From assembly GCA_003563585.1 (NCBI GenBank), contig PWUQ01000074.1, forward strand, positions 1 through 7,234: 7,234 nucleotides of DNA, given 5' to 3'. This document shows, in pieces, positions 6,181-7,234 of the stretch (the first letter of the stretch is position 1; the number at the start of each line of letters is the position of its first letter). The DNA comes from Candidatus Parvarchaeota archaeon. Lineage in GTDB: Archaea; Nanobdellota; Nanobdellia; CSSed11-243R1. Made by a program: the position numbers and the translations under genes. A model generated the notes under the pieces. That model was not told the origin of the DNA. It did not search any database and worked only from the letters and a program-made list of their open reading frames with translations.

Positions 6181-7163
6181 TGAAAGTAATAAGCAAAATA
6201 GGAAGCATAATATTTAAGAAAAAAATGGAATCAATAGAGTCGAAATTAAAGTATGCTAATATAAATATAAATGCTCCTTTTTTCACAGGATTGAACCTTT
6301 TGCTTGTAATTATTTCTTCTGTTTTTGTATTTCAGTTAACTTTATTTTATTTAGGAATATATTATGCCATAGGAGCTTTTTCATTTTTTATATTCCTATA
6401 TTATGTTGTTTTATCCTCTATCATCTCTTTAATGGCGGACAAAAGAGCAAGATTTGTTGAAAGCATTCTTCCGGATGTTTTAAGATTAATATCTTCCAAT
6501 TTAAAAAGTGGAATAGATATAGACGAAGCACTTGTGCTAAGTGCGCGTCCCGAATTTGAATTCTTTTCTGAAAAAATAAAAGACATAGGAAAACTTCTGG
6601 CGACTGGAAAAAGTCTTGAAAAAGCTATATTAAATCTTCCAAAAGATATTGATTCCGAAATTCTGAAGAAAACAATCCAGATTATAATAGAAGGATTGCA
6701 GTCAGGAGGAGAACTTTCAGTTCTTCTTGAAAGTATTGCTGATAACATTGAAGAGACTGAAGTTCTTAGGAAAGAAGTTAATTCAACAATCTTTGTTTAC
6801 GCCTTGTTTATATTTATCGCATCTTGCTTGATAGCTCCAGTTCTTTATGCTGTATCAATACAACTCGCAGGAGTGCTTTCAAGACTTAGTGAATCCATCG
6901 CAATGCAATTTATGGCAGAAGAAGCTACAACTCCTGTAACTCTTGCATCAGTCACTCTATCAGAAAACTTTTTGAGAAATTTTGCATACGTAAACCTCAT
7001 AATCACAACCGCTTTCGCATCCCTTATAATTGCTTTAATAAATAGAGGAAATGAAAAATACGGAATAAAGTATATACCATTTTTGATAAGTATTGCGCTG
7101 ATTCTCTTTTATGTATCGACCCTTATACTTCGTTCCTTTTTTGGAGGGATTAGAGTCATATAA
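6180..7163 (+). CDS. type II secretion F / TadC-like pilus membrane platform protein (second of pair)
   Basis: This is the second GspF-domain membrane protein and the probable partner of the preceding one in the pilus platform. The 327 residues contain about five hydrophobic segments, near 35-56, 59-84, 203-232, 267-288 and 297-317. The cytoplasmic domain (about 86-200) again carries two helical repeats: LKSGIDIDEALVLSA (108-122) and LQSGGELSVLLESIA (173-187). It differs from its neighbour in having a fifth segment and a longer loop (about 234-266), probably on the outer face. The start ATG at 6180 overlaps the upstream TAA by one base (TAATG) and is preceded by GATGGTGG (6168-6175), which points to coupled translation. 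The TAA at 7161-7163 is followed at once by a new promoter, so the machinery operon seems to end here, although readthrough into the pilin gene is possible because no terminator is evident. Confidence 0.88.
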   Translation: MKVISKIGSIIFKKKMESIESKLKYANININAPFFTGLNLLLVIISSVFVFQLTLFYLGIYYAIGAFSFFIFLYYVVLSSIISLMADKRARFVESILPDVLRLISSNLKSGIDIDEALVLSARPEFEFFSEKIKDIGKLLATGKSLEKAILNLPKDIDSEILKKTIQIIIEGLQSGGELSVLLESIADNIEETEVLRKEVNSTIFVYALFIFIASCLIAPVLYAVSIQLAGVLSRLSESIAMQFMAEEATTPVTLASVTLSENFLRNFAYVNLIITTAFASLIIALINRGNEKYGIKYIPFLISIALILFYVSTLILRSFFGGIRVI

Positions 7164-7204
7164 AAACTTTTATATACACAGACTAACTTTCTGATTTCGG
7201 TGAT
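7164..7204 (+). promoter_or_regulatory. strong archaeal promoter and ribosome site of the pilin-like gene
   Basis: TTTATATA at 7169-7176 is an exact archaeal TATA consensus, with an A-rich stretch AAAAAC just upstream that could serve as the TFB recognition element. The expected transcript start, about 25 nt downstream, lies near 7195-7200. The resulting short leader would carry GGTGAT (7199-7204), a Shine-Dalgarno site 6 nt before the ATG at 7211. This is the best promoter match in the window. Confidence 0.75.
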
Positions 7205-7210
7205 GTTTTA

Positions 7211-7234
7211 ATGAAAAAAGGACAAGCAGCATTG
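7211..7234 (+). CDS. start of a class III signal peptide (pilin-like) protein, truncated by window end
   Basis: Only eight codons are visible, MKKGQAAL. A short basic N-terminus, then Gly, then Gln is the hallmark of archaeal prepilins, which are cut by an EppA/PibD-type peptidase between Gly and Gln before the hydrophobic assembly helix. The preceding pilus ATPase and platform genes and the strong private promoter fit a filament subunit. The hydrophobic helix itself lies outside the window, so the call rests on these residues and the context. Confidence 0.75.

Noticed and set aside
3701..6748. Minus-strand open frames opposite the pilus genes
   Set aside because: Each lies entirely or mostly inside a well-supported gene on the other strand, without ribosome sites or recognisable products.

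Overview
This window looks like part of an AT-rich archaeal chromosome (about one third G+C by eye). Four things point to Archaea: a tRNA gene interrupted after position 37 by an intron that folds into a bulge-helix-bulge splice motif and encodes no 3' CCA; archaeal TATA boxes (an exact TTTATATA near the right end) paired with GGTGA-type Shine-Dalgarno sites; an archaeal-type SMC; and an archaeal type IV pilus gene set ending in a class III signal peptide. The compact, AT-rich style suits a DPANN-like or related uncultivated lineage, but that placement is inference.

Layout from left to right. (1) The C-terminal end of an unrecognised cysteine-rich protein (to 188, + strand). (2) A tRNA-Val(GAC) gene (216-338, + strand) with a 51-nt intron. 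(3) Two tandem, degenerate copies of a hairpin-forming repeat (342-408) that resembles the tRNA intron itself and stops exactly at the smc stop codon. (4) smc on the minus strand (3704 down to 408), complete and converging on the tRNA. (5) A 69-bp divergent promoter region. (6) A pilus-assembly operon on the plus strand: a FlaI/TadA-type secretion ATPase (3774-5294), then two TadC/GspF-type membrane proteins (5296-6180 and 6180-7163), packed with a 1-nt gap and a 1-nt overlap. (7) A strong independent TATA promoter and the first eight codons of a pilin-like gene with a class III signal peptide (from 7211).

How the genes work together. The ATPase and the two membrane proteins form the motor and platform that assemble or retract archaeal type IV pili. 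The two GspF-domain proteins probably do together what the single, longer FlaJ protein does in archaella. The pilin gene that follows has its own promoter, which would allow subunits to be made in excess over the machinery. SMC is a chromosome-organising ATPase with no functional link to pili that I can see; it only shares the divergent promoter region. No kleisin (scpA) gene follows smc, as it often does elsewhere.

The observation most worth following is the relation between the tRNA intron and the repeats beside it. The intron core and the downstream tandem repeat share the same block order (ACC, T-run, CTTTG, A-run with G, GCT, ACCAAAA). This suggests that a small hairpin repeat became a tRNA intron, or that an intron-derived element spread. 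The intron also carries two near-identical A-rich arms competing for a single T-rich arm, so two exclusive folds are possible, only one of which supports the splice motif.
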